Shown one piece after another: positions 1 to 7,138 of a stretch of DNA of 10,717 nucleotides; the first letter of the stretch is position 1, and each line of letters starts with the position of its first letter. This stretch comes from Syntrophomonas sp964422685 (GTDB lineage Bacteria; Bacillota; Syntrophomonadia; Syntrophomonadales; Syntrophomonadaceae). The notes under the pieces were generated by a model. It saw only the letters and a list, made by a program, of their open reading frames with translations. It had not been told where the DNA came from and did no database searches. Both the position numbers and the translations under genes were made by a program. The stretch spans positions 1 to 10,717 of the forward strand of contig CAYRCG010000070.1 of assembly GCA_964422685.1 (NCBI GenBank), written 5' to 3'.

Positions 1-49
1 AGGCGTGAGGCGTGAGGCGTGAGGCGTGAGGCGTGAGGCGTGAGGCGTG
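1..49. repeat. Perfect heptamer tandem array, 7 copies
   Basis: Seven exact head-to-tail copies of AGGCGTG fill the first 49 bases; the array may continue left of the window. Its complement reads CGCCTCA, one of the heptamers in the degenerate tracts before nadA and the HTH gene, so this is the same repeat family in the opposite orientation. Exact tandem copies are prone to slippage, so copy number may vary between strains. The layout resembles the heptameric short tandem repeats described in cyanobacteria; that is only an analogy. Confidence 0.95.
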
Positions 50-75
50 TGAGCGCTTGGAATGTCTAACGCTCC

Positions 76-114
76 TGTCATTGCGAGGAGCGAAGCGACG
101 TGGCAATCTTCCCC
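76..114. repeat. Dispersed TGTCATTGCGAGG-type intergenic repeat
   Basis: The stretch starts TGTCATTGCGAGGAGCGAAG and ends in GCAATCTTCCCC. ATTGC at 80-84 and GCAAT at 103-107 can pair across it. From memory, very similar sequences are scattered between genes of many unrelated bacteria, so I call it a dispersed repeat rather than a gene or a specific operator. A rearranged relative lies at 7300-7342, where GGGGAAGATT is the exact complement of AATCTTCCCC here. Confidence 0.7.
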
Positions 115-132
115 TAGGGTGATGGCTTTGCA

Positions 133-258
133 GGGTTGCATTCAGAGTGGCAATTAGAAGCTGCAACCCGCCTATGAAAAGTGAGAGATAAGTTGAGCGT
201 GGGGATAGAACAGTATAGGAGGGATAAAAACCCCTTACCCCTCACTTTTCTCACAAAC
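133..258. other. Non-coding panC leader with inverted repeats and heptamers
   Basis: Bases 1-280 hold no gene. Within this part GGGTTGCA (133-140) pairs with TGCAACCC (162-169), and GAAAAGTGAG (176-185) pairs with CTCACTTTTC (241-250). Heptamers CCCCTTA and CCCCTCA sit at 231-244, just before the panC ribosome site. I found no promoter I trust: TTGAGC at 193 and TATAGG at 214 are only 15 bases apart. The second inverted repeat overlaps the heptamer tract, so it may reflect two repeat copies facing each other rather than a regulatory hairpin. Confidence 0.5.
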
Positions 259-280
259 TAATTTTGATAAGGAAAAAGCT

Positions 281-1129
281 ATGCAAATATTTGATAATAT
301 AGTAGATATGCAAAAATGGGCCCGGGAGCAAAAGAAACAAGGACAAAGCATCGCTTTAGTACCTACCATGGGTTATCTTCACGAGGGCCATCTGGCCCTC
401 GTGAAAGAGGCCCGGCGGCAGTGCGATAAAGTAATTGTCAGTATTTTTGTCAACCCCATCCAATTCGGGGCGGGCGAAGATTTTGAGCAGTACCCGCGTG
501 ATCTGAAGCAGGATAGTGCTTTCCTGGAGAGGGAAAGAACTGACGCTTTGTTTAGCCCCGGTATTCGGGATATGTATCCTGGCGGATATGATACCTTCGT
601 GGAAGTTTATGGTGAGATTACCGAGAAAATGTGCGGAGCTTCGCGCCCTGGGCATTTTAAAGGGGTAACTACCGTAGTAAGTAAACTTTTCAATATTTGT
701 TTGCCGGATCGGGCTTATTTTGGACAGAAAGATGCCCAGCAATTGTTGGTCGTAGAAAAAATGGTACGGGAATTGAATTTCCCCTTAGAGATAGTCCGGA
801 TTCCCATTGTAAGGGAAGTAGACGGGCTAGCCATGAGCTCCCGTAATGTCTATCTAGAGCGAGAGGAAAGGGCGGAAGCCCTGGTACTGCACCGGGCGCT
901 GCAAATGGCGGAAAAGGAAATCAGGAACGGGGAAAGGGAGATAGGGGTTATCCAACGGAAAATGGAGGAAATGATTAAGTCCTCTCCCCGGGCGGTAATC
1001 GATTACATTGAGATTAATGATGCCGATGATTTATCGACACCGCAGACTTGCGAAGGGCGGATATTGATAGCCCTAGCGGTAAAGTTCGGCAAGACCAGGT
1101 TGATTGATAACCTTATTGTGGAGGTGTAA
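281..1129 (+). CDS. panC: Pantothenate synthetase PanC
   Basis: Pantoate--beta-alanine ligase: it activates pantoate with ATP to pantoyl-adenylate and transfers it to beta-alanine, giving pantothenate, the vitamin precursor of CoA, in the cytoplasm. The 282 residues match the family's usual length. PTMGYLHEGH carries the HIGH-like nucleotide motif at 34-37. VNPIQF (57-62) and YFGQKD (146-151) are the pantoate/ATP-site signatures, and MSSRN (185-189) is the KMSKS-like loop. The ATG at 281 follows AAGGA (269-273) at normal spacing. panD begins three bases after the stop, so the two are surely co-transcribed and PanD supplies the beta-alanine. panB, which makes pantoate, is not in the window. 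Confidence 0.98.
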   Translation: MQIFDNIVDMQKWAREQKKQGQSIALVPTMGYLHEGHLALVKEARRQCDKVIVSIFVNPIQFGAGEDFEQYPRDLKQDSAFLERERTDALFSPGIRDMYPGGYDTFVEVYGEITEKMCGASRPGHFKGVTTVVSKLFNICLPDRAYFGQKDAQQLLVVEKMVRELNFPLEIVRIPIVREVDGLAMSSRNVYLEREERAEALVLHRALQMAEKEIRNGEREIGVIQRKMEEMIKSSPRAVIDYIEINDADDLSTPQTCEGRILIALAVKFGKTRLIDNLIVEV

Positions 1130-1132
1130 CTG

Positions 1133-1489
1133 GTGCTGCGGTATATGCTCAAATCAAAAATCCATCGCGCGGTTGTAACTGATGCCAACCTCAATTATGT
1201 CGGAAGTATTACCATCGATAAAGAGCTGATGGAATCTGCTGATATCCTGGAAAATGAAAAAGTTACCATAGTAAACAACAACAACGGCGCGCGCTTTGAG
1301 ACCTATGTTATCGAAGGTGAACGAGGATCAAAGGTAATCTGTTTGAATGGAGCTGCCTCTCGCCTGGTACAAAAAGGGGATGTAATAATCATTCTTACCT
1401 ATGCCGTACTTCAGGATGAAGAGTGCCAAAATCATAAACCCCGATTGGTTTTTATGGATGATAATAATAATATCAAAAAGCTGGGTTAA
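1133..1489 (+). CDS. panD: Aspartate 1-decarboxylase proenzyme PanD
   Basis: Pyruvoyl-dependent enzyme that decarboxylates L-aspartate to beta-alanine for PanC. The proenzyme cleaves itself between Gly24 and Ser25, both present in NYVGSITID, turning Ser25 into the pyruvoyl group. Lys9, Arg54 and Tyr58 fall at the positions known as active-site residues in the E. coli enzyme, and NGAAS (72-76) is the usual late motif. The GTG at 1133 is chosen because GGAGGTG (1120-1126) precedes it and the product then begins MLRYMLKSKIHRA, as in the family; an ATG at 1145 would lose four conserved residues. Length is 118, slightly under the usual 125-130. It ends the panCD unit. Confidence 0.97.
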   Translation: MLRYMLKSKIHRAVVTDANLNYVGSITIDKELMESADILENEKVTIVNNNNGARFETYVIEGERGSKVICLNGAASRLVQKGDVIIILTYAVLQDEECQNHKPRLVFMDDNNNIKKLG

Positions 1490-1510
1490 GAACACAATGA
1501 ATACAAAGAG

Positions 1511-1550
1511 GGGGTTCTTTTGTTTATAGCAGTAGAACCCCATCATTTTT
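1511..1550 (+). terminator. Likely intrinsic terminator after panD
   Basis: GGGGTTCT (1511-1518) pairs perfectly with AGAACCCC (1534-1541) over a 15-base loop, and a T-rich stretch ending in five T (1546-1550) follows within a few bases. Its position 22 bases after the panD stop fits termination of panCD. The stem also looks like a shortened member of the hairpin family seen at 6009, 7180 and 10104, missing the same four bases in both arms. Confidence 0.6.
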
Positions 1551-1686
1551 CATATTAGCCCCACGGCCCAAGGGCCGCAAACAACGATGAAAAGGGAGCT
1601 TGAGGGCTCTTGGACGGTAAGAAGTAGCGGGTTTTCACTAATGCCCCTCACCCCTTACCCCTCACGCCTCACCTTTTCATACTAAC
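1547..1686. repeat. 140-base intergenic element, copy A (nadA leader)
   Basis: The element is bounded by direct repeats TTTTCATATTAGC (1547-1559) and TTTTCATACTAAC (1674-1686). Inside are, in order, a small hairpin (CGGCCC 1564-1569 with GGGCCG 1572-1577), a conserved core starting AAACAACGATGAAAAGGGAG, the segment GCGGGTTTTCACTAAT, and four heptamers (1644-1671: CCCCTCA, CCCCTTA, CCCCTCA, CGCCTCA). Copy B at 7354-7493 matches at roughly 87% by hand count, with the same 127-base spacing between end repeats. It ends 19 bases before the nadA start and so lies in its leader. No open reading frame is evident in it. Confidence 0.85.
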
Positions 1687-1705
1687 ACAACAGGAGGCTT
1701 CGACT

Positions 1706-2614
1706 ATGTCTGCAGAATTGGAACAATACATCTTGCGCCGGAAAAAAGAGATTAATGCAGTAATACTGGCCCACTTTTACCAATTACCGGAGATACAGGA
1801 CATAGCCGATTTCGTTGGTGATTCGTTACAATTGGCCATTAGGGCCGAATCTACCAGCGCGGATGTTATAGTATTTTGCGGGGTAAATTTCATGGCGGAA
1901 AGCGCCAAGATTTTAAACCCGCACAAAACAGTACTTTTGCCTGATATTCGCGCCGGATGCCCCATGGCGGATATGGCCGGAGCAGAGGCCCTGCGGGAAA
2001 AAAAGGCTCTTTACCCTGATGCGGCGGTTGTCTGTTATGTCAATTCTAGCGCCGAAGTTAAGGCAGAAAGCGATATATGCTGCACATCATCCAACGCTCT
2101 GAATGTAGTGCGCTCTATCCCGGCAGAAAAGCCGATAATATTTGTGCCGGATAAGAATCTCGGAGCCTATATTCAAAGCCAAACCGGGCGGGAAATGATA
2201 CTTTGGGATGGATACTGCCCCGTTCATCATGCCGTAAGCTGGGCGGAGGTGGAAAAACAACGGGCATTGCATCCGGAAGCCTTGGTGGTAGTACACCCGG
2301 AATGCCCTCCCGAAGTTACCCGGAAGGCGGATGCTGTCCACTCTACCGCCGGTATATTGGAATATATTAAGGGCAGTGAGAAAAAGGAATTTATCATCGG
2401 AACCGAGGAAGGATTCATTTATACTCTGCAAAAGAACTGCCCCGGGAAGAATTTCTACTTGGCCCGGAAGAACTTTGTATGTCCGGACATGAAGCATGTT
2501 ACTTTAGAAAGATTAGCCGCCTCCCTGGAAGGGATGAAGCACCAGATAGAAGTACCCACGGATGTAAGCCGCCGAGCCCGCCGAAGCCTGGAGCGCATGA
2601 TAAAGATTAAATGA
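1706..2614 (+). CDS. nadA: Quinolinate synthase NadA
   Basis: [4Fe-4S] enzyme that condenses iminoaspartate from NadB with dihydroxyacetone phosphate to give quinolinate, the precursor of the NAD pyridine ring. At 302 residues it is the short form. By comparison with the E. coli and archaeal proteins the three cluster cysteines are Cys85 (AGCPMAD), Cys171 (GYCPVHH) and Cys259 (CPDMK). Other family signatures are HFYQLPEIQDIADFVGDSL (23-41), FMAES (62-66), YVNSSAEVKA (111-120) and HSTAGI (212-217). Cys58 and Cys200 (HPECP) are extra and not expected to bind iron. The ATG at 1706 follows AGGAGG (1692-1697) by eight bases. The cluster is oxygen-sensitive, which suits an anaerobe. A repeat element separates the gene from panD. 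Confidence 0.98.
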   Translation: MSAELEQYILRRKKEINAVILAHFYQLPEIQDIADFVGDSLQLAIRAESTSADVIVFCGVNFMAESAKILNPHKTVLLPDIRAGCPMADMAGAEALREKKALYPDAAVVCYVNSSAEVKAESDICCTSSNALNVVRSIPAEKPIIFVPDKNLGAYIQSQTGREMILWDGYCPVHHAVSWAEVEKQRALHPEALVVVHPECPPEVTRKADAVHSTAGILEYIKGSEKKEFIIGTEEGFIYTLQKNCPGKNFYLARKNFVCPDMKHVTLERLAASLEGMKHQIEVPTDVSRRARRSLERMIKIK

Positions 2615-2668
2615 TGACAAGAATATACAAAATCGGAAAGTTAAAGAGTTGGATGGGGGTTATCAATA

Positions 2669-2697
2669 CTCCTCACCCCTTACCCATTCATATTAAT
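2669..2697. repeat. Truncated repeat in the nadB leader
   Basis: Heptamers CTCCTCA (2669-2675) and CCCCTTA (2676-2682) are followed by CATTCATATTAAT (2685-2697), which shares TTCATATTAA with the end repeats of the 140-base element. It looks like only the right end of that element. It sits directly before AGGTGA, the nadB ribosome site. Confidence 0.6.
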
Positions 2698-2707
2698 TAG
2701 GTGAATT

Positions 2708-4309
2708 ATGATAATTACGCGCTACATAGGTATCTTGCATAAGGATGACCCGGTAGAAACTACCGACTTCCTCGTAATCGGCGGGGGCATAGCGGGATTA
2801 TTTACCGCCCTGAAGGCCTCCCGTTACGGGAAAGTAGTAGTGTTAGCCAAAAAGACTATAAAGGATTCCAATACCGGATTAGCCCAAGGGGGGATTGCCG
2901 CTGCTGTAGACGAAGAGGATTCCCCCTTTTTGCATCTAGAAGACACTTTGGAAGCCGGGGCCGGTCTGTGCAACATTGAGGCCGTTGATGTGCTGGTGCG
3001 TGAAGGACCGGAGCGAGTGCGGGAGTTAATCCAGGCCGGTGCCCTTTTCGATATGAAAGATGGCACTATAGCCCTTACTAGGGAAGGGGCTCACAGCAAA
3101 GCGCGCATACTTCATGCCGCCGATACTACCGGGGAGGCTATCCGCATAGCCCTAGTACAAAAGTGCGAAGAAAACAGCCAGATAACTATATGCGAAGAAC
3201 AGTTTTTAATAGACATCCTGGGCCATGATAAACGCCGTGAATGCTACGGAGCACTAGTTTATGATGCCAAAAAATGCGAGCAACTAACCTATCTGGCTAA
3301 AGCTACTATTATAGCCACCGGGGGGGCCGGGCAACTCTATCGCTATACTACCAATCCTCGCGTAGCTACAGCAGATGGCATGGCGGTTGCCTATCGAGCG
3401 GGATGCCGCCTAAGTGATATGGAATTTATCCAATTCCATCCCACAGTTCTATTCAGTTATAGCAACCAGCGCTTTCTCATCTCCGAAGCGGTCAGAGGAG
3501 AAGGGGGCCTGCTTTTCAATCACCAGGGAGAGCGTTTCATGCCCCGCTACCATCATTTAGCTGATCTAGCTCCCCGCGATATCGTTTCCCGTGCTATTGT
3601 AGATGAAATGCATCAAAGTGGCAGCGAATATGTCTTTCTGGATATGAGCGGCATAGAACGGGTGGAGAAACGCTTCCCCAACATCTACCGGACCTGCCGG
3701 GAAAACGGCATTGATATCACTCGGGAGCGTCTGCCTGTTTCCCCCGCGGCCCATTATATTATGGGCGGAATCGAAACCGGTACATATGGGGAAACCGGGG
3801 TTTATGCCCTTTATTCCTGTGGTGAGGCTGCTTGTACCGGGGTTCATGGGGCCAACCGCCTGGCTAGCAATTCCTTGCTCGAAGGCATAGTATTTGGACA
3901 GAGGATAGTCGACCAGGCAGAGGAAATCATGTATAGACGCCGCATAAGTATCGATGAAGTATTTAGACATTTTGACCAAGGTTGGGTATACTCTCCACAA
4001 GAGCGGGGGATAGAGCCGGGGGAAGCGAGACAGCGCCTGCAGGATATTATGTGGGAAAAGGTGGGTATAATTAGGGATGAGGAGGGGCTTAAGGCTGCTA
4101 ACCGGGAGATAGAGAATATCTACCAGAATATAACTCGGGGGGAGGACCCCCTAGCCTATTACGAAGTGCTAAATATGCTGACCGTTGCCCGAATTATAGT
4201 GCAGGCAGCCCGCTGGCGCCAAGAAAGCCGCGGCGGTCATTTCCGCTCAGACCATCCCGCCCGCGATGAAATGCGCTGGCGCAAACACCTTTCATTTATC
4301 AATTGCTGA
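2708..4309 (+). CDS. nadB: L-aspartate oxidase NadB
   Basis: FAD flavoprotein of the succinate dehydrogenase/fumarate reductase flavoprotein superfamily. It oxidises L-aspartate to iminoaspartate, the unstable substrate of NadA; in anaerobes fumarate is the likely electron acceptor. The 533 residues match the family. VIGGGIAGL (23-31) is the FAD dinucleotide fold and NTGLAQGGIAAA follows at about 57-68. His244 in EFIQFHPT aligns with the E. coli active-site His244. HYIMGGIET starts at 349, GANRLASNSLLEG is the second FAD-contact region, and ESRGGHFRSDHP (506-517) is the usual C-terminal signature. The ATG at 2708 has AGGTGA only three bases upstream, a tight ribosome site, but the MII.RY...DF start is typical of clostridial NadB. 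nadC follows 76 bases after the stop. Confidence 0.97.
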   Translation: MIITRYIGILHKDDPVETTDFLVIGGGIAGLFTALKASRYGKVVVLAKKTIKDSNTGLAQGGIAAAVDEEDSPFLHLEDTLEAGAGLCNIEAVDVLVREGPERVRELIQAGALFDMKDGTIALTREGAHSKARILHAADTTGEAIRIALVQKCEENSQITICEEQFLIDILGHDKRRECYGALVYDAKKCEQLTYLAKATIIATGGAGQLYRYTTNPRVATADGMAVAYRAGCRLSDMEFIQFHPTVLFSYSNQRFLISEAVRGEGGLLFNHQGERFMPRYHHLADLAPRDIVSRAIVDEMHQSGSEYVFLDMSGIERVEKRFPNIYRTCRENGIDITRERLPVSPAAHYIMGGIETGTYGETGVYALYSCGEAACTGVHGANRLASNSLLEGIVFGQRIVDQAEEIMYRRRISIDEVFRHFDQGWVYSPQERGIEPGEARQRLQDIMWEKVGIIRDEEGLKAANREIENIYQNITRGEDPLAYYEVLNMLTVARIIVQAARWRQESRGGHFRSDHPARDEMRWRKHLSFINC

Positions 4310-4385
4310 GATAGATGCCAAGGGCATTAATATTGACCGGCGACCGCAGATTGCCCCTGCAATAGCTATAATCCGGAGGATGAAT

Positions 4386-5216
4386 ATGAACGATTGGATG
4401 CTAAAGGAGATAATAAAAAGAGCCTTGGAAGAGGATTTGGGGAATGGAGATATAACCACCCAAAACCTTATTCCTGATAACCAAAGGGGGCGCGGCCTAT
4501 TCCTGGCTAAAGCCGATGGGGTGATGGCCGGCCTGGAGATTGCGGCGGCTGTTTTCCGCTATCTGGAGCCCGAGGCGAGCTTTACCGTTTTTATCCCTGA
4601 CGGTGATGAGATACAGACTGGGGATAGAATTGCCCTGGTAGAAGGAAAAATGAGTACCCTGCTATCCGGAGAAAGAGTAGCCTTGAATTTTTTACAGCGG
4701 TTAGCCGGAATAGCCAGTAAGACTCGCCATATGGTGGAAAGCATAAAATACCAACATGCGATTTTGGTCGACACCCGTAAAACTACACCTGGATTACGCA
4801 GCTTAGAAAAATACGCCGTCAGGATAGGGGGAGCGAAGAACCATCGCTTTGGCCTTTATGATGGGGCGCTGATAAAAGATAACCATATTCAGGCAGTAGG
4901 GGGAATACAAAAGGCTATATCAACCTTGCGGCAAAAAGTTCCCCATACCCTGAAAATCGAAATAGAAGTGGAGAACCTGCAACAATTGCAGGAGGCACTG
5001 GAAGCCCGGGCGGATATAATATTATTAGACAATATGGATACTGAACAGATGAAAAAAGCAGTGGAAATGGTCAACGGGCAGGCCCTGTTAGAGGCTTCCG
5101 GCGGTGTTAATGAAGGAAATATAGTGGAAATAGCCAAAACCGGGGTTGATTTCATCTCCTGCGGGGCCCTCACCCATTCTGCCCCCAGCTTGGACATTAG
5201 CTTCAAAATACAATAG
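4386..5216 (+). CDS. nadC: Nicotinate-nucleotide pyrophosphorylase NadC
   Basis: Quinolinate phosphoribosyltransferase (decarboxylating): quinolinate plus PRPP gives nicotinate mononucleotide, CO2 and pyrophosphate, closing the de novo route begun by NadB and NadA. EDLGNGDITT (16-25), LSGERVALNFLQRLAG (93-108), DTRKTTPG (129-136), GGAKNHR (148-154), KDNH (164-167), ILLDNM and LEASGGVN are all present; these form the substrate and PRPP site. The frame is open back to 4266, inside nadB, but the real start is the ATG at 4386: CGGAGGA (4374-4380) lies five bases before it and the 276 residues then match the family. The ATG at 4380 overlaps the ribosome site and is unlikely. coaX starts 22 bases after the stop. 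Confidence 0.97.
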   Translation: MNDWMLKEIIKRALEEDLGNGDITTQNLIPDNQRGRGLFLAKADGVMAGLEIAAAVFRYLEPEASFTVFIPDGDEIQTGDRIALVEGKMSTLLSGERVALNFLQRLAGIASKTRHMVESIKYQHAILVDTRKTTPGLRSLEKYAVRIGGAKNHRFGLYDGALIKDNHIQAVGGIQKAISTLRQKVPHTLKIEIEVENLQQLQEALEARADIILLDNMDTEQMKKAVEMVNGQALLEASGGVNEGNIVEIAKTGVDFISCGALTHSAPSLDISFKIQ

Positions 5217-5238
5217 GGGTAAGTGGAGGTATAATATC

Positions 5239-6003
5239 TTGATATTGGTTTTTGATGTGGGTAATACCAACACAGTGATCGGTGTTTATAAAGGGGATAC
5301 GCTATTAAACCATTGGAGAATAAGAACCAATCCCCAGCGTACCTGCGACGAATATGGGATATTGCTACGCTCTTTATTAGAAAATGACAGATTGAGTATG
5401 AAAGAGATAAAATCAGTAGTGATTTCTTCGGTGGTACCCACCTTGATGATGGAGCTGGATTGGATGAGCCGCAAATTCTTCGCTTGCCGCCCCCTGGTTA
5501 TCGGACCCGGAATAAAAAACGGTTTGGCTATAAAATACGAGAACCCCAGGGAGGTAGGAGCCGATCGGGTGGTAAATGCGGTGGCGGCTTATAATAAATA
5601 CGGTGGTCCTTTGATAATCGTGGACTTCGGCACTGCTACGACCTTTTGCGTAGTGAGCGCTAGAGGAGAATATCTGGGTGGAGCCATCGCCCCCGGCATA
5701 ACCATCTCCACCGAGGCTTTGGTTTCCCGGGCGGCTAAACTGCCGCGAGTGGAGTTACTACGGCCCCGCAGTCTAATCGGCAAAAACACTGTCAGCAGTA
5801 TGCAAGCGGGCATAATGTATGGTTTTGTGGGACAGGTGGAAGGAATAATCAGCCGCATGAAAGCGGAAATCGAAACAGCGCCCCAGGTTGTCGCAACCGG
5901 GGGACTAGCTGAGCTAATCGCACGGGAAACCGATGTGATCGATACCGTTGACGAATTCCTCACCCTAGATGGTCTGCGCCTTATTTATGAAATGAACCGA
6001 TGA
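5239..6003 (+). CDS. coaX: Type III pantothenate kinase CoaX
   Basis: Phosphorylates pantothenate with ATP to 4'-phosphopantothenate, the entry step to CoA. Type III kinases belong to the ASKHA fold and escape CoA feedback. The phosphate-binding motif FDVGNTN has Asp6, NPREVGADRVVN holds Asp109 (expected catalytic base), DFGTATT (129-135) is the second phosphate loop, and GGAIAPGI and ATGGLA are the remaining signatures. The TTG at 5239 is the start: GTGGAGGT (5223-5230) lies eight bases upstream, no ATG or GTG is suitably placed, and the 254-residue product then begins MILVFDVGNTN, as in the family. The frame is open upstream into nadC but that part is not CoaX-like. It uses the pantothenate made by the panCD products. 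A birA gene, often found next to coaX, is absent here. Confidence 0.96.
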   Translation: MILVFDVGNTNTVIGVYKGDTLLNHWRIRTNPQRTCDEYGILLRSLLENDRLSMKEIKSVVISSVVPTLMMELDWMSRKFFACRPLVIGPGIKNGLAIKYENPREVGADRVVNAVAAYNKYGGPLIIVDFGTATTFCVVSARGEYLGGAIAPGITISTEALVSRAAKLPRVELLRPRSLIGKNTVSSMQAGIMYGFVGQVEGIISRMKAEIETAPQVVATGGLAELIARETDVIDTVDEFLTLDGLRLIYEMNR

Positions 6004-6008
6004 GGGGA

Positions 6009-6036
6009 GCAAACAGGGGGACGGTTCTTTGTTTGC
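6009..6036 (+). repeat. Variable-word hairpin repeat, copy 1
   Basis: Core AGGGGGACGGTTCTTT (6015-6030) is flanked by GCAAAC (6009-6014) and its complement GTTTGC (6031-6036). A competing short stem, CTTTGT (6027-6032) with ACAAAG (6038-6043), overlaps it. The first 26 bases match the complement of 7180-7205 at 24 of 26 positions, so this copy and that one face each other across dusB. It begins five bases after the coaX stop. No T run follows, so it is not a standard terminator. Confidence 0.75.
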
Positions 6037-6078
6037 GACAAAGTTCACAAGCTGAGGGTGGTTTAAATAGGTATTCAA

Positions 6079-6118
6079 TCCCCCCTTTTGTTGGAAAGCA
6101 TCACCTGGGGGGGAGGGG
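6079..6118 (+). promoter_or_regulatory. Stem that may mask the dusB ribosome site
   Basis: TCCCCCC (6079-6085) can pair with GGGGGGA (6108-6114) over a 22-base loop. The 3' arm is the beginning of the purine run GGGGGGAGGGG ahead of the dusB ATG at 6128, so pairing would cover part of the Shine-Dalgarno region. Nothing identifies a ligand or a known riboswitch class. Runs of C and G can pair by chance. Confidence 0.35.
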
Positions 6119-6127
6119 AAGAAAGCG

Positions 6128-7087
6128 ATGTTTTGTATCGGTCAGGTGAAAATTAAGAACCGGATATGCGCCGCCCCTATGGCTGGGGTCAGTGATAAGG
6201 CCTATCGCATTCTAGCCCGTGAATTTGGTTGCGGTCTGGTCTATAGTGAAATGGTAAGCGATAAAGGCCTGGTATACGCCCAGGGAAGGACCGGTAAAAT
6301 TGCCGACAACAGCGGAGAGGAAAGACCGGTAGCGGTGCAGTTGTTCGGCTCCGAAGCCGGAAGCATTGCTGCTGCTGCTCAGATAGTAGAAGGAATGGGA
6401 GCGGACATCATCGATATCAACATGGGTTGCCCTACCCCCAAGATCGTGAAGAATGGCGAAGGAGCAGCCCTGATGCTAGATATAGCGAATAGCCGGGCAA
6501 TAGTCCGGGAAGTATTACGGGCGGTAAAGATCCCGGTGACAGTCAAGATGCGCAAAGGTTGGGACGAGAACAGCGTTAATTGTCTGGAACTGGCCCAAGC
6601 CCTGGAAGAAGAAGGGGTCGCGGCCATTTGCCTGCATCCCCGCAGCCGTCAGCAGTTTTTCTCCGGATCAGCGGATTGGAATTTGATAAAGGAAATGAAA
6701 AAAAGGCTTGACATACCCGTAATCGGCAATGGTGATATCTGGTCCGCCGATGATGCCCGACGAATGATGGACACCACCTCCTGTGATGCGGTAATGATCG
6801 GTCGTGCTGCTATGGGCAACCCATTTATTTTTCGGGAGACAGAAGAACTTTTTGAATATGATCGTCACCTAACTCCGCCTAGCCTAGAGGAGAGGCGGGA
6901 AACCGCTTTCCGCCATCTAGACCTTGCCTGCCAGTTTAAAGGTGAAAAAGTGGCTATACGGGAAATGCGCAAACACTTTGCCTGGTATATTAAGGGACTC
7001 CCCGGGGCCACTCGGGTGCGCCAAGAGATAAACCGTGCCGACTCCCGCGAAGAACTGCTTTCTGCCCTTAATTCACTGCAGTATTAG
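6128..7087 (+). CDS. dusB: tRNA-dihydrouridine synthase, DusB type
   Basis: FMN- and NADPH-dependent enzyme that reduces uridines in the tRNA D-loop to dihydrouridine. The 319-residue length fits DusB. APMAGVSD (16-23) opens the TIM barrel at the FMN site, EMVSDKGL (41-48) and VQLFGSE (70-76) follow, and NMGCPTPK carries the catalytic Cys101. VKMRKGW, HPRSR, IGNGDI and VMIGRAAMGNPFIF are the FMN/phosphate-binding strands; the C-terminal helical part binds tRNA (IREMRKHFAWYIKGLPGA). The ATG at 6128 is preceded by a purine-rich GGAGGGGAAG stretch at a slightly long spacing. In clostridia dusB commonly lies near coaX and greA. Here it is isolated by repeats on both sides and may have its own transcript. 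Confidence 0.95.
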   Translation: MFCIGQVKIKNRICAAPMAGVSDKAYRILAREFGCGLVYSEMVSDKGLVYAQGRTGKIADNSGEERPVAVQLFGSEAGSIAAAAQIVEGMGADIIDINMGCPTPKIVKNGEGAALMLDIANSRAIVREVLRAVKIPVTVKMRKGWDENSVNCLELAQALEEEGVAAICLHPRSRQQFFSGSADWNLIKEMKKRLDIPVIGNGDIWSADDARRMMDTTSCDAVMIGRAAMGNPFIFRETEELFEYDRHLTPPSLEERRETAFRHLDLACQFKGEKVAIREMRKHFAWYIKGLPGATRVRQEINRADSREELLSALNSLQY

Positions 7088-7138
7088 GGAAACCTTCCTA
7101 GATTATCATCCCCCTACATAAATCATTTCTGGCAATAA

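Noticed and set aside
1..49. Start of a CRISPR array
   Set aside because: The units are 7 bases with no spacers; it is a simple tandem repeat.
193..219. TTGAGC and TATAGG before panC as a promoter
   Set aside because: The spacer is only 15 bases and both boxes are weak.
3566..4000. Opposite-strand 144-codon open frame within nadB
   Set aside because: It is fully covered by conserved nadB motifs on the + strand, with no ribosome site or recognisable domain.
4333..4372. TTGACC and TATAAT before nadC as a promoter
   Set aside because: The boxes are 28 bases apart, and the TATAAT is only 13 bases from the nadC start and abuts its ribosome site.
4266..4385. N-terminal extension of nadC in frame, overlapping the end of nadB
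   Set aside because: The ribosome site CGGAGGA sits right before the ATG at 4386, and family length and the first conserved motif fit that start; the upstream codons look like nadB shadow and spacer.
5146..5238. Long N-terminal extension of coaX starting within nadC
   Set aside because: CoaX proteins begin at the DxGNT motif; the TTG at 5239 has a good ribosome site and gives the normal length.
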